Positions 7,210-14,211 of a stretch of DNA of 24,591 bases are shown in pieces (positions within the stretch are counted from its first letter, which is position 1; every line of letters begins with the position of its first letter). The notes under the pieces are model-generated. The model ran no database searches. It was not told the origin of the DNA and worked only from the letters and a program-made list of their open reading frames with translations. A program made the position numbers and the translations under genes. The stretch is from JBAYJT01 sp041664965 (GTDB taxonomy: Bacteria > Pseudomonadota > Gammaproteobacteria > UBA9339), in the NCBI GenBank assembly GCA_041664965.1, contig JBAYJT010000024.1, positions 1-24,591 on the forward strand, written 5' to 3'.

Positions 7210-7917
7210 TTAAAAGAAAATCATGGTTAGCGGTTCAGCGATAGCTTCTGCTGCAATCATCGCTGCAATAAAACTTAACCAAAGTTTTTTTCCAGTAAGT
7301 CCTGAGGATTCTTTAAGAGCAGAAAAGTAAATCGTTATTTGCCATATTGCACACACATCTACAGCAAGGTGGACCATATCCATCATCAAAGTAGGATGTA
7401 ATGGATACCAACCTTTTGAAGCATCTCGTGCTAATGTACTTGGATGAAATATTTGTATAATACTAAGCAGTATAATGAGAATCAAAAATGGAAAGCGAGA
7501 CAATGCAACAGTGCCAAAAAAATCGATAATTCGAATACGTTTTTGTTGCCAAATTCTTGCTGTTATTAAAAAAATAATAGTTACAGCTAACCAAGATACT
7601 AAATTTTGATAAGTAAGTAATAAGAAACTAAATGGTATTTTGTGGCTTACTACACTGGATGAATTAACAAGATTTAATACCCCAGGAAAAAATACCTTGG
7701 CTATTGTGCCTAAATAACTCATAGCTAAAATAACAATCAATCCAAGAGTTAACGCAGGGAGACCGGCTATTTTTTGAAACGGGTTCATAAGGAGCGAAAA
7801 CGTTGTATTGATCGGGGATACTTTTTTCTCCAAAGCTGCTGATAGCAGTTTATAGTCAGCTTCAGAAATTTTCTTTTCCTGAAACATAGCATTTAATCGT
7901 TCTTTTTCGTTCTTCAT
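7210..7917 (-). CDS. Yip1-like polytopic membrane protein
   Basis: A protein of about 235 residues: a short charged cytoplasmic N-terminus (MKNEKERLNAMFQEKKISEADYKLLSAALEKK) followed by about five hydrophobic segments (GLIVILAMSYLGTI, WLAVTIIFLITA, FPFLILIILLSIIQIF, and two more near the C-terminus). The N-terminal helix-turn pattern recalls the short oligomerising segments found downstream of DUF2089 domains. The membrane part fits the Yip1 family. ATG at 7917 is my choice (GAGA a few bases upstream); an in-frame GTG at 7929 overlaps the stop of the DUF2089 gene. Translational coupling to that gene indicates a shared function, which I cannot name. Confidence 0.7.
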   Translation of the reverse strand: MKNEKERLNAMFQEKKISEADYKLLSAALEKKVSPINTTFSLLMNPFQKIAGLPALTLGLIVILAMSYLGTIAKVFFPGVLNLVNSSSVVSHKIPFSFLLLTYQNLVSWLAVTIIFLITARIWQQKRIRIIDFFGTVALSRFPFLILIILLSIIQIFHPSTLARDASKGWYPLHPTLMMDMVHLAVDVCAIWQITIYFSALKESSGLTGKKLWLSFIAAMIAAEAIAEPLTMIFF

Positions 7918-7925
7918 AATCTGTC

Positions 7926-8288
7926 TCACAGTTTTTGCAACATTTTTGCAGCATCTTTAGCTGAAATTTTACCTGTTTCTAGTAAACGTAAAATTTCATT
8001 TTTTGATCCTTCGCGTTTAATTTCTAAATTCTCTATGGCTTCAATTAAAGCATTGAGCCTATTTCTGAGAGTGGGATAGGAAACTTTTTGTTTCGCTGCC
8101 ATCTCCTTTAAGCTACCCGAGCATTTTACGAAATCGAAAATAAAGTGCAGATCTTCATCTGACAGCTTCAGTAACGCCGGTATTTCAAATTTTCCCTCAA
8201 AAGTCGTATTGCAATCTTCACACTCAATTTTCGTGGCGTGTAACTTTAAGCTGTTACAAGCAGGGCATTGGGTAATAATTTTTCCCAT
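7926..8288 (-). CDS. DUF2089 family protein (zinc ribbon plus helix-turn-helix-like region)
   Basis: A 120-residue protein beginning MGKIITQCPACNSLK. The N-terminus has two CxxC knuckles (CPAC at residues 8-11, CEDC about 18 residues later) typical of a zinc ribbon. The middle (IFDFVKCSGSLKEMAAKQKVSYPTLRNRLNALI) matches the DUF2089 winged or HTH-like region, and the end carries LLETGKISAKDAAKMLQKL. The architecture suggests a DNA-binding or regulatory role. ATG at 8288 is preferred (GAGAG 8 nt upstream) over an in-frame GTG at 8297. Transcribed from a strong promoter just upstream, and followed by the Yip1-like gene. Confidence 0.8.
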   Translation of the reverse strand: MGKIITQCPACNSLKLHATKIECEDCNTTFEGKFEIPALLKLSDEDLHFIFDFVKCSGSLKEMAAKQKVSYPTLRNRLNALIEAIENLEIKREGSKNEILRLLETGKISAKDAAKMLQKL

Positions 8289-8334
8289 AGTAATCACTCT
8301 CGATACTAATAAGCTAAGGTAGATTTTATAAGCT

Positions 8335-8362
8335 ATTATAAAAGAATTTTCAATAAAGTCAA
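8335..8362 (-). promoter_or_regulatory. Promoter of the DUF2089/Yip1-like operon
   Basis: On the minus strand TTGACT (8362-8357), a 16-nt spacer and a perfect TATAAT (8340-8335) are present, predicting initiation near 8328, about 40 nt upstream of the ATG at 8288. The upstream side abuts an AT-rich inverted repeat that shares two bases with the -35. Confidence 0.75.
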
Positions 8363-8410
8363 TACTTATTTTAATATTATTTAGTTTTAAATAAATAATA
8401 TTTAAGTATT
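8361..8410. repeat. AT-rich 19-bp inverted repeat in the divergent intergenic region
   Basis: The left arm (8361-8383) is AATACTTA, then TTTT, then AATATTATTTA. The right arm (8392-8410) read on the opposite strand is AATACTTA followed directly by AATATTATTTA. So 19 bp match perfectly apart from a 4-nt bulge, with an 8-nt centre. It sits against the -35 of the DUF2089 promoter and upstream of the biosynthetic cluster, so it may be an operator or an upstream promoter element. Confidence 0.6.
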
Positions 8411-8464
8411 TGCAGTTAGGGTAGAAATATTTTTCCCCTCATACCACAATTTCAAAAATAAGCA

Positions 8465-8484
8465 ATACCGTGAAAAACACGGTA
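8465..8484. repeat. Dispersed hairpin repeat, copy 1 (left of the biosynthetic cluster)
   Basis: TACCGTG (8466-8472), an A5 loop and CACGGTA (8478-8484) form a perfect 7-bp stem. The 20-bp sequence 8465-8484 recurs exactly at 18848-18867. No U-tract follows directly, so it is not a canonical terminator. Confidence 0.7.
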
Positions 8485-8503
8485 GTGCTGCATGATTTGC
8501 TTT

Positions 8504-8533
8504 TTGTTAATCTAGTTCTGCAGTGAATAAATT
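8504..8533 (+). promoter_or_regulatory. Possible promoter of the biosynthetic cluster
   Basis: TTGTTA (8504-8509), 18 nt, then TAAATT (8528-8533), 33 nt before the preferred ATG at 8567. It is the best match in this gap but only moderate in quality. Confidence 0.25.
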
Positions 8534-8566
8534 TCTTTAAATTTTTCTATTAAGCAGGACGTGATG

Positions 8567-9820
8567 ATGAACGATTCAGGCAACAACGAAGCTTCTGGTT
8601 TTTTTCCTGGAAATTTTATTCAAGGAGTAAGTCTATTGGATATTGCTAGGGAATACGGCACACCGCTTTATCTTTATGATTATGCAAAGTTGCATTCGAG
8701 TTGGCAGGAGCTGCGATCAGTATTGCCATTAGATGTAGATATTTTTTACTCCTTGAAAGCTAATCCAAACCCAACTTTAGTTAAGGAGTTTTGTGCCTTG
8801 GATGCGGGAGCTGAGGTTTGCTCGTTGCAGGAACTAGAAACAGCCTTGCAAACTGGATTTTCTTCGGAGGATATTTTGTTTTTAGGACCTGGAAAAACAC
8901 ACCAGGAAATAGAGCATTGTTTGGATGTTGATATTTATGCATTGGTATGTGAGTCATTCCATGAATTGAATGTAATCAATAAATTAGCGCAAAAGCGGCA
9001 GAAAAAAGCCCGAGTTGCTATACGCATAAATCCTAATTTTTGTGCTATAGGTGCGGCGCTCAAGATGGGGGGTCGGCCAACCCAATTTGGCATAGATGAA
9101 AATGAATTATTAGCAAGAGAGAAGGAAATTTTTGCTTTGTCTTTTGTTGATGTAATCGGCATACATATCTACAACGGTACGCGCATTTTGGATCACCAAT
9201 CGATAGTTGAAAACAGCAAGAGGGTTTTAAATCTTGCAGATAGTTTAGAGAGAAGATGGGGGAAGAAATGGGAAATGGTGGATGTTGGTGGTGGTATTGG
9301 TGTGCCTTATTTTCCTGGAGAAAAAACAATTGAGATTGAGTCTTTGCGAGTAGGGCTTTCTGTCTTGTCTAACTATAAAAAAGATCATCCTAAGACAAGA
9401 ATTATTTGGGAAAGTGGTAGATTTTTAGTGGCGTCGTGCGGTTATTTGCTGATGCGTATCCTGGATATAAAAAAATCCAAAGGTGAAAATTTTATTATTA
9501 CAAATGGTGGTATGAATTGCTTTTCAGCCGCAACTGGTGCTGGTTCGGTTTTAGCCAGAAATTTCCCCATAAGTTTAATTAAAAAAGACAATGACACTGC
9601 TGTTTCTGCAGATGCTGCAGTTTACACAATTACAGGTAGGTTATGTACACCTGGCGATGTAATTGCGCGTAAAGTTTTCCTAAATTCCCCTAAGATCGGT
9701 GACCAAATTGCACTTGGAATGGCTGGTGCTTATGGGCGTAGCGCATCCCCAGGATTGTTTTTAAGTCACGGTTACCCTATGGAAATTCTTATTAAAAATG
9801 GAGAGATGTTTTTAATATGA
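8567..9820 (+). CDS. Fold-type III PLP-dependent decarboxylase (Orn/Lys/DAP decarboxylase family)
   Basis: A protein of about 417 residues with all family landmarks. The PLP Schiff-base lysine is in FYSLKANPN (about Lys64), followed by AEVCSLQELE, then HIYNGTRI, the phosphate-binding loop DVGGGIGVPYF, ESGRFLVASCGYLL, GRLCTPGDVIARK with the partner-subunit active-site Cys, and a C-terminal GAYGRSASPGLFLSHG. It would decarboxylate an amino acid such as diaminopimelate, ornithine or a relative. It resembles the decarboxylases found with exosortase A systems (TIGR03099 type), and a matching AMP ligase (TIGR03098-like) lies downstream, but no exosortase is present. ATG at 8567 is preferred because AGGA lies 7 nt upstream; GTG at 8561 and ATG at 8564 are in frame. 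First gene of the cluster. Confidence 0.87.
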   Translation: MNDSGNNEASGFFPGNFIQGVSLLDIAREYGTPLYLYDYAKLHSSWQELRSVLPLDVDIFYSLKANPNPTLVKEFCALDAGAEVCSLQELETALQTGFSSEDILFLGPGKTHQEIEHCLDVDIYALVCESFHELNVINKLAQKRQKKARVAIRINPNFCAIGAALKMGGRPTQFGIDENELLAREKEIFALSFVDVIGIHIYNGTRILDHQSIVENSKRVLNLADSLERRWGKKWEMVDVGGGIGVPYFPGEKTIEIESLRVGLSVLSNYKKDHPKTRIIWESGRFLVASCGYLLMRILDIKKSKGENFIITNGGMNCFSAATGAGSVLARNFPISLIKKDNDTAVSADAAVYTITGRLCTPGDVIARKVFLNSPKIGDQIALGMAGAYGRSASPGLFLSHGYPMEILIKNGEMFLI

Positions 9821-9951
9821 AGTGGAACTCAACTTTAATTTATAACTCATTGATTTTAAAGGAAAATATGTAGACATGTTTTTTATGTAATTATAAATTG
9901 TGAATTATAAATGATGAATTGTTTTTGGATGTGGTAATGGGAGGTTTTTGT

Positions 9952-10218
9952 ATGCTAACAGAAGAAAAAATTATTGAGCAGATCAAGGAAGCATTGTTAA
10001 AGACGCTTCCAATGTTTGCTGGAGAGCCGATTAGTTTGACTGATAGGCTGAAAGAGAAATATGGACTTGACTCGATGACTTCTCTGTCTTTTTTGATGGA
10101 GCTGGAAAACTCCATTCCAGGTTTTGTGGTTAATCCAGATAATTTGCAATCGGAACATTTAGAAACTATTGCAAGCGTGGCTTGTTATGTTGAGCAAGAA
10201 ATGGAGGGCAACACATGA
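9952..10218 (+). CDS. Acyl/peptidyl carrier protein
   Basis: An 88-residue helical protein with the phosphopantetheine attachment motif YGLDSMTSLSFLMELE (Ser in DSM) and a length normal for stand-alone carriers. GGGAGG lies 7 nt before this ATG, which decides the start; an in-frame TTG at 9919 is less likely. It would hold the amino-acyl or acyl intermediate on which the adenylation enzyme, dehydrogenase and KAS III-like proteins of the cluster act. The stop overlaps the next start (ATGA). It is separated from the decarboxylase by a 131-nt AT-rich gap holding a 9-bp direct repeat ATTATAAAT, where an internal promoter could lie. Confidence 0.85.
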   Translation: MLTEEKIIEQIKEALLKTLPMFAGEPISLTDRLKEKYGLDSMTSLSFLMELENSIPGFVVNPDNLQSEHLETIASVACYVEQEMEGNT

Positions 10219-10871
10219 GTGATTACAATCTGGATTTATATGAAGCGCCTTTGGACCTGCAGTTGGAGCGAAGTCTTAATAGTTTTATGGAAAATGTTTT
10301 TGGTGCTGATATTGAAGCAGTCGTTGGGGAAGACTTTTTTCTTTTAACTAGGCCATTAGTCGATAAATCAATGTTTCGAAGTGTCGATACAATTGGCATT
10401 GTTGTTTGCAAAGAGGATGAATATCGTATTTTAGTTGATCCAATTTTAGCTCAGCGTGGTTTGGCTGTGGGTTTTATGCTTGGAGGCTATCGAGAAGTTT
10501 TCGATGCAAATTATGCTACCAAGATTTTTAGTCATCAGACATTATTGATTCGCTATGAATTGGCATGGATCGAAGGTTATATGGAACATCTAAGAATTTC
10601 TCTGACAGAAAGAATATCTGAAGGTAGTCCGATTATTCAAAAAGAAGTGGTGAGGAGAATCTGGGCCGATTTAGTAGAACGGATAGAGTCTTTGCGAAGA
10701 TTAGTGGCAGGTGATGAATATTTGATCGTTTCAAAATTAGTGGCGGAAGCTTGTATTTTATTAGCGAAACTAGCCGGGGGAAGGGCTCTGCTTCGAGGTC
10801 AAGTCATAGAGATGTCTTGGCTCTTTGGCATTATTAACGAAATTTATATTGCTGTTGGAGATGATCTATGA
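10215..10871 (+). CDS. Acyl-CoA dehydrogenase-like protein, C-terminal-domain type, probably non-catalytic
   Basis: A 218-residue protein whose second half (EVVRRIWADLVERIESLRRLV...VSKLVAEACILLAKLAGGRALLRGQVIEMSWLFGIINEIY) has the pattern of the alpha-helical C-terminal domain of acyl-CoA dehydrogenases, including the LAGGRALL segment. The N-terminal half (about 1-95) may be a reduced beta domain. It lacks the TEP..GSD FAD/substrate motif and the EGT catalytic Glu motif present in the next gene, with which it overlaps by ATGA. It may be a structural partner of that dehydrogenase. Family assignment is from pattern only. Confidence 0.6.
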   Translation: MSDYNLDLYEAPLDLQLERSLNSFMENVFGADIEAVVGEDFFLLTRPLVDKSMFRSVDTIGIVVCKEDEYRILVDPILAQRGLAVGFMLGGYREVFDANYATKIFSHQTLLIRYELAWIEGYMEHLRISLTERISEGSPIIQKEVVRRIWADLVERIESLRRLVAGDEYLIVSKLVAEACILLAKLAGGRALLRGQVIEMSWLFGIINEIYIAVGDDL

Positions 10872-12013
10872 GTAATTTGTTTTTTGGCCTGGATTTGAAT
10901 TTGGCAGAGGAGCGTTATGGCGCAGAAGCAGTGTCAGATATTGTATTTGCGCGTCGTATTGCTTTAAGTATAGACAACGATCCACTAGGAATTGACTACT
11001 ACCGCTTTGAGCCAACAATTACCAAGCTTTGTAAAGATCGCGATGGTAGCTGTGTAGAAAGATCTAAATTGGCGGAAATTATAGCTTACGGAGATGCGGG
11101 GGTTTTTCTAGCTTATCCAAATCCCTCCCTGGCTGGTGGAGCCATACGCGAAATGGCAGATGAGGAACAGAAAAAATATTTTTTTGATTTTATCGAACAA
11201 ACACATTGTACAACGTTTACTGGCATAACAGAGCCGCAGCATGGTTCTGATGTGGCTAGTCTAGAAACGCAGTTGATTAAAGTAGATAGCAATAATTATC
11301 AGCTGACAGGGGAAAAATGTTTTATTACGCATGGTTTTGACGGAAAGATAGGCGTTGTTGTAGCCCGTATTGGATCTGGGCCACTAGGTATTCAAGCTGT
11401 CATGTTAAAAGAAGAAGATCTAGAACATGGAGTTCAGGAAGGGACCCTGCAGCGTGAACTTTTGCCAATAGTTGGCATGCGTGGTACTTGCCTATCTCGT
11501 ATGATATTTAATAAATTTTCTGTATCAGTTAATAATCTTTTAGGAAAACATTTGCGGGTTAGTCAACGTGGTATGTTCTCGCTAATCAAAACTTTTAATC
11601 GTATGCGTCCTTGTGTTGCTGCTTTTGCTTTGGGACAAGCACAAGCTATGCTGGATTATGTGAAGATTGCTATGTTGGATTCTTCATCAAGTACGGAAGC
11701 TTTATTGAGAGTTTTAAATGCTGAACTTGCCTGTGCCAGGGGCAGTCTTTATGAATCAGCAAAAATTATGGATGAGAATCCTTTAGAGTCTGCTTCTGTT
11801 TCTTTGGTTAAAGCTCATATAACGCGCTTAACAGAGCATGTTACTTTGCAATTAATTAACCACATCGGTGCTGCAGCTCTATGTGAGCATTCGTTATTTT
11901 TGAAGTGGTCGCGCGATATTTATGCTTTTGAATATATGGAAGGCACATCAGATATGCAAAAGCGTAACGTTTCGCAAGAATATCTTATGCGGGTTAAAGC
12001 TGTACGTCTATAA
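10868..12013 (+). CDS. Acyl-CoA dehydrogenase family flavoprotein, probably acting on a carrier-bound substrate
   Basis: A 381-residue protein of normal family length. TGITEPQHGSD (residues 118-128) is the classic flavin/substrate-binding motif, followed by the beta domain (YQLTGEKCFITHG). Near the C-terminus YMEGTSDMQKRNVS carries the catalytic base, Glu358 by my count. Such enzymes desaturate acyl thioesters with FAD. In clusters with a stand-alone carrier and adenylation enzyme, relatives oxidise prolyl-PCP to pyrrolyl-PCP (PltE, PigA, CloN3, AnaB), and that is my leading model. The start overlaps the preceding dehydrogenase-like gene (ATGA), suggesting a complex of the two. The next ATG follows 4 nt after the stop. 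Confidence 0.85.
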   Translation: MSNLFFGLDLNLAEERYGAEAVSDIVFARRIALSIDNDPLGIDYYRFEPTITKLCKDRDGSCVERSKLAEIIAYGDAGVFLAYPNPSLAGGAIREMADEEQKKYFFDFIEQTHCTTFTGITEPQHGSDVASLETQLIKVDSNNYQLTGEKCFITHGFDGKIGVVVARIGSGPLGIQAVMLKEEDLEHGVQEGTLQRELLPIVGMRGTCLSRMIFNKFSVSVNNLLGKHLRVSQRGMFSLIKTFNRMRPCVAAFALGQAQAMLDYVKIAMLDSSSSTEALLRVLNAELACARGSLYESAKIMDENPLESASVSLVKAHITRLTEHVTLQLINHIGAAALCEHSLFLKWSRDIYAFEYMEGTSDMQKRNVSQEYLMRVKAVRL

Positions 12014-12017
12014 CATT

Positions 12018-12908
12018 ATGAGCTCCTATCTTACAAGTATTATTTTGCAATATATACCAAGCAAGCCAGTGCAGCAGCCTAGAGAGCGCTATGTTAACTA
12101 TATGCAGGATTTGTATAAATTATTTGGTGATCAAGTTACAGAAGAAAGTTTTTTGGAAGGATCTCAATGCGCATACACTGAGATTGGCGATGTACTATTT
12201 AATGAAGCGAAAAAAATGCGACAGTTAGTTGATATTGATATGTTTGTTATTAATCATTGGGCGCATGAGTTCGATCCAGAATATGCGGCTTGTGGGCCAT
12301 ATTTTTTGTATACACATAAATTTGACTGTAATCATTTTGATATTTGTGATCAAGGCACTATAGGAATTTTAACGGCTCTAAAAATTATTTCGCAGTATCA
12401 ATATCAATGTGCTTCTAAAAACGCTGTCTTGCTTGTGATGGAGCAAACTACTGTGCCTCGTAATAAGTTTGCCTATGATCCTATACCAATCCTTGCTGGA
12501 GGAGCACTGTTTTGGATTGACTCTAATCCAAAATCGGATGCGAGAAAATTAAGAATTATAGCTATCGATTTTATTCATCAGGCAGAGGTTATTGAAAAAG
12601 GCTGGAATGCTTTGGCAACTATCCAGGAAGTGTGCAGAAAATTCCAGATTGCAGAAGAAAATCTCAGTGTATTTGTGAGTAAGAGTAGTTTTGCTTATAA
12701 ATCTTTACAATATGCACTAGATGCTTCATGGCAGAAACAAGGGTTTGTTTTGCGTTTTATGGATCATCTTCCAGGTATGCTGCCGTTTGCCAAAGTTTTA
12801 CAGAGTTTTATGCATAATGAAAAAGCATGCACAAAATATAGCTTGCTTTTTCAGGAGGATGCTGAGTCTGCGGAGATAGGTTATTTGTTGCTTGGTAGTG
12901 GAGTTTAG
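12018..12908 (+). CDS. KAS III-like thiolase-fold protein, His of active site apparently missing
   Basis: A 296-residue protein that aligns by eye with 3-oxoacyl-ACP synthase III-type enzymes. The nucleophile region is FDICDQGTIGILTALK (Cys110), followed by LLVMEQTTVPRNKFAYDPIPILAGGALFWI, the usual segment leading into the second half. Where typical KAS III proteins have the HxxN motif, this one reads VFVSKSSFAYKS. A Cys without the His fits a transferase or an unusual condensing enzyme (compare CloN2, which transfers pyrrolyl groups) rather than a decarboxylating synthase. ATG at 12018 is chosen because upstream in-frame starts lie inside the dehydrogenase gene; the ribosome site is weak. 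A second, better-preserved homologue is encoded at 17287. Confidence 0.65.
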   Translation: MSSYLTSIILQYIPSKPVQQPRERYVNYMQDLYKLFGDQVTEESFLEGSQCAYTEIGDVLFNEAKKMRQLVDIDMFVINHWAHEFDPEYAACGPYFLYTHKFDCNHFDICDQGTIGILTALKIISQYQYQCASKNAVLLVMEQTTVPRNKFAYDPIPILAGGALFWIDSNPKSDARKLRIIAIDFIHQAEVIEKGWNALATIQEVCRKFQIAEENLSVFVSKSSFAYKSLQYALDASWQKQGFVLRFMDHLPGMLPFAKVLQSFMHNEKACTKYSLLFQEDAESAEIGYLLLGSGV

Positions 12909-12910
12909 AA

Positions 12911-14209
12911 ATGCAGCACCTCGGTAAAATAAAAAATATAATGGCAATTGCAGTGCCAATCATGCTTTCTAATTTTACTTTGCTTATTTGCATACTTATC
13001 AATACGCGTGTTCTTGGGAATTACAATAAAGTTTATTTTTATTACTTAGCTCTTGCTATGCCAGTAAATTATATTTTATTGGCTATTTATGAGGCGTTTC
13101 GGACTTGTAGCTTAGGAATATGCCAGGCTACACAAAATAAAAACCACCAGCTGATTTGGCAGCTAAAACGTATGATGTTTTTGGGAGCTGTTTTAATAAT
13201 TTTATTAGCTTTATTTTATGTTTTGGTATTTGGTTATAGAAAAGAATTTGATTGGTTTGCTATAACCATGCTGATATCTAGTTGGTTTGTTGTTTGTAGT
13301 GTGATTATAGGAGGAGCTCTCTATGCTTTGGAAAAACAGAATGTAGCAATGTTCATAACTATTAGTTCTTCTATATTGCTTTGTCTGATTAATTATTTTT
13401 TATTGCATTTAAATTTTCTTGGGATTTATTCTATTAATATAGCTGTAGTGCTCGTCTATATGGGAGCTACTTGGGTTGGATTGAAATTTTTAAAAAGCTC
13501 TATTGGAGAAAATGAGTCTTCAAAGACAAATCTACGATCTTTTTTAAGTATTTGGCGTTTTCTTTATTCAGTTGGGATGCCGATCTTTTCATTATACATC
13601 GTAATATTTGTGAGTTTATTTGTTTACAACACTATTTTGCAGAATTTTGGTAGCGAAGTGGTTTCCGCGTTTTCTCTTGTGTTTCGTCTACAAAGTGTTT
13701 TGATGGCTCCTGCTATAGCCTTAGGTATTGCTACTGGCATAATTATTAATCGATTGGTGGCCAGAGGTGAAGTTGCGTCTGCAGCGCAATATCTAAAATA
13801 TACATTTGTTTTGACACTAATAATTTATTTAAGCATTACTGTTTTGATTTACCTTTTTTCCGCAAAAATTATTGGATGGCTTGTCTTGGATTTAAAAATC
13901 CAGCAAGCAGCAGTTCAATGTTTACATTATTTTGTATTTTCTTATGTGGGGCTGGGTTCTGCATTAATGTATATCAGTGTTTTGGAGCAGACTGGCTATA
14001 ACAAAAGAGGATTGTTTATAAACTGTCTTTTGTTTGTTATGCAAGTAGTTTTTGGTGGTTTTTTAGCATTAAAATTTGGAAGCCAGATTTATTTTTATGC
14101 GACTGCTTTGGTGGTTAACTCATTGCCGCTTATTTATCTAGCTTACACGATATTTTGGGATACGGCTTATTTAAGCCAGCCTTCGCGCTTATTTTTACTG
14201 GCGGAGTAG
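12911..14209 (+). CDS. MATE-family exporter
   Basis: A 432-residue membrane protein with about twelve hydrophobic segments in two halves, starting MQHLGKIKNIMAIAVPIMLSNFTLLICILINTRVLG, the usual MATE opening. The repeated opening near residue 220 (SIWRFLYSVGMPIFSLYIVIFVSLFVYNTIL) marks the second half. MATE proteins export small organic molecules using Na+ or H+ gradients. Its position inside the biosynthetic operon suggests that it exports the cluster product or an intermediate. GGAG lies 7 nt before the ATG; the gene starts 2 nt after the preceding stop and ends 2 nt before the ligase start. Confidence 0.8.
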   Translation: MQHLGKIKNIMAIAVPIMLSNFTLLICILINTRVLGNYNKVYFYYLALAMPVNYILLAIYEAFRTCSLGICQATQNKNHQLIWQLKRMMFLGAVLIILLALFYVLVFGYRKEFDWFAITMLISSWFVVCSVIIGGALYALEKQNVAMFITISSSILLCLINYFLLHLNFLGIYSINIAVVLVYMGATWVGLKFLKSSIGENESSKTNLRSFLSIWRFLYSVGMPIFSLYIVIFVSLFVYNTILQNFGSEVVSAFSLVFRLQSVLMAPAIALGIATGIIINRLVARGEVASAAQYLKYTFVLTLIIYLSITVLIYLFSAKIIGWLVLDLKIQQAAVQCLHYFVFSYVGLGSALMYISVLEQTGYNKRGLFINCLLFVMQVVFGGFLALKFGSQIYFYATALVVNSLPLIYLAYTIFWDTAYLSQPSRLFLLAE

Positions 14210-14211
14210 AT

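Noticed and set aside
8289..8566. Possible mobile-element boundary or att site left of the cluster
   Set aside because: Apart from the hairpin repeat and AT-rich palindrome there is no tRNA gene, integrase, transposase or target-site duplication in the window.
11922..12017. Longer N-terminus for the KAS III-like protein starting at 11922
   Set aside because: The extension lies inside the dehydrogenase gene in another frame, and the family-like sequence starts at the ATG at 12018.
14155..14211. ATG at 14155 as start of the AMP ligase
   Set aside because: It would overlap the MATE gene by 55 nt; GTG at 14212 has GGAG close upstream and gives the usual ligase N-terminus.
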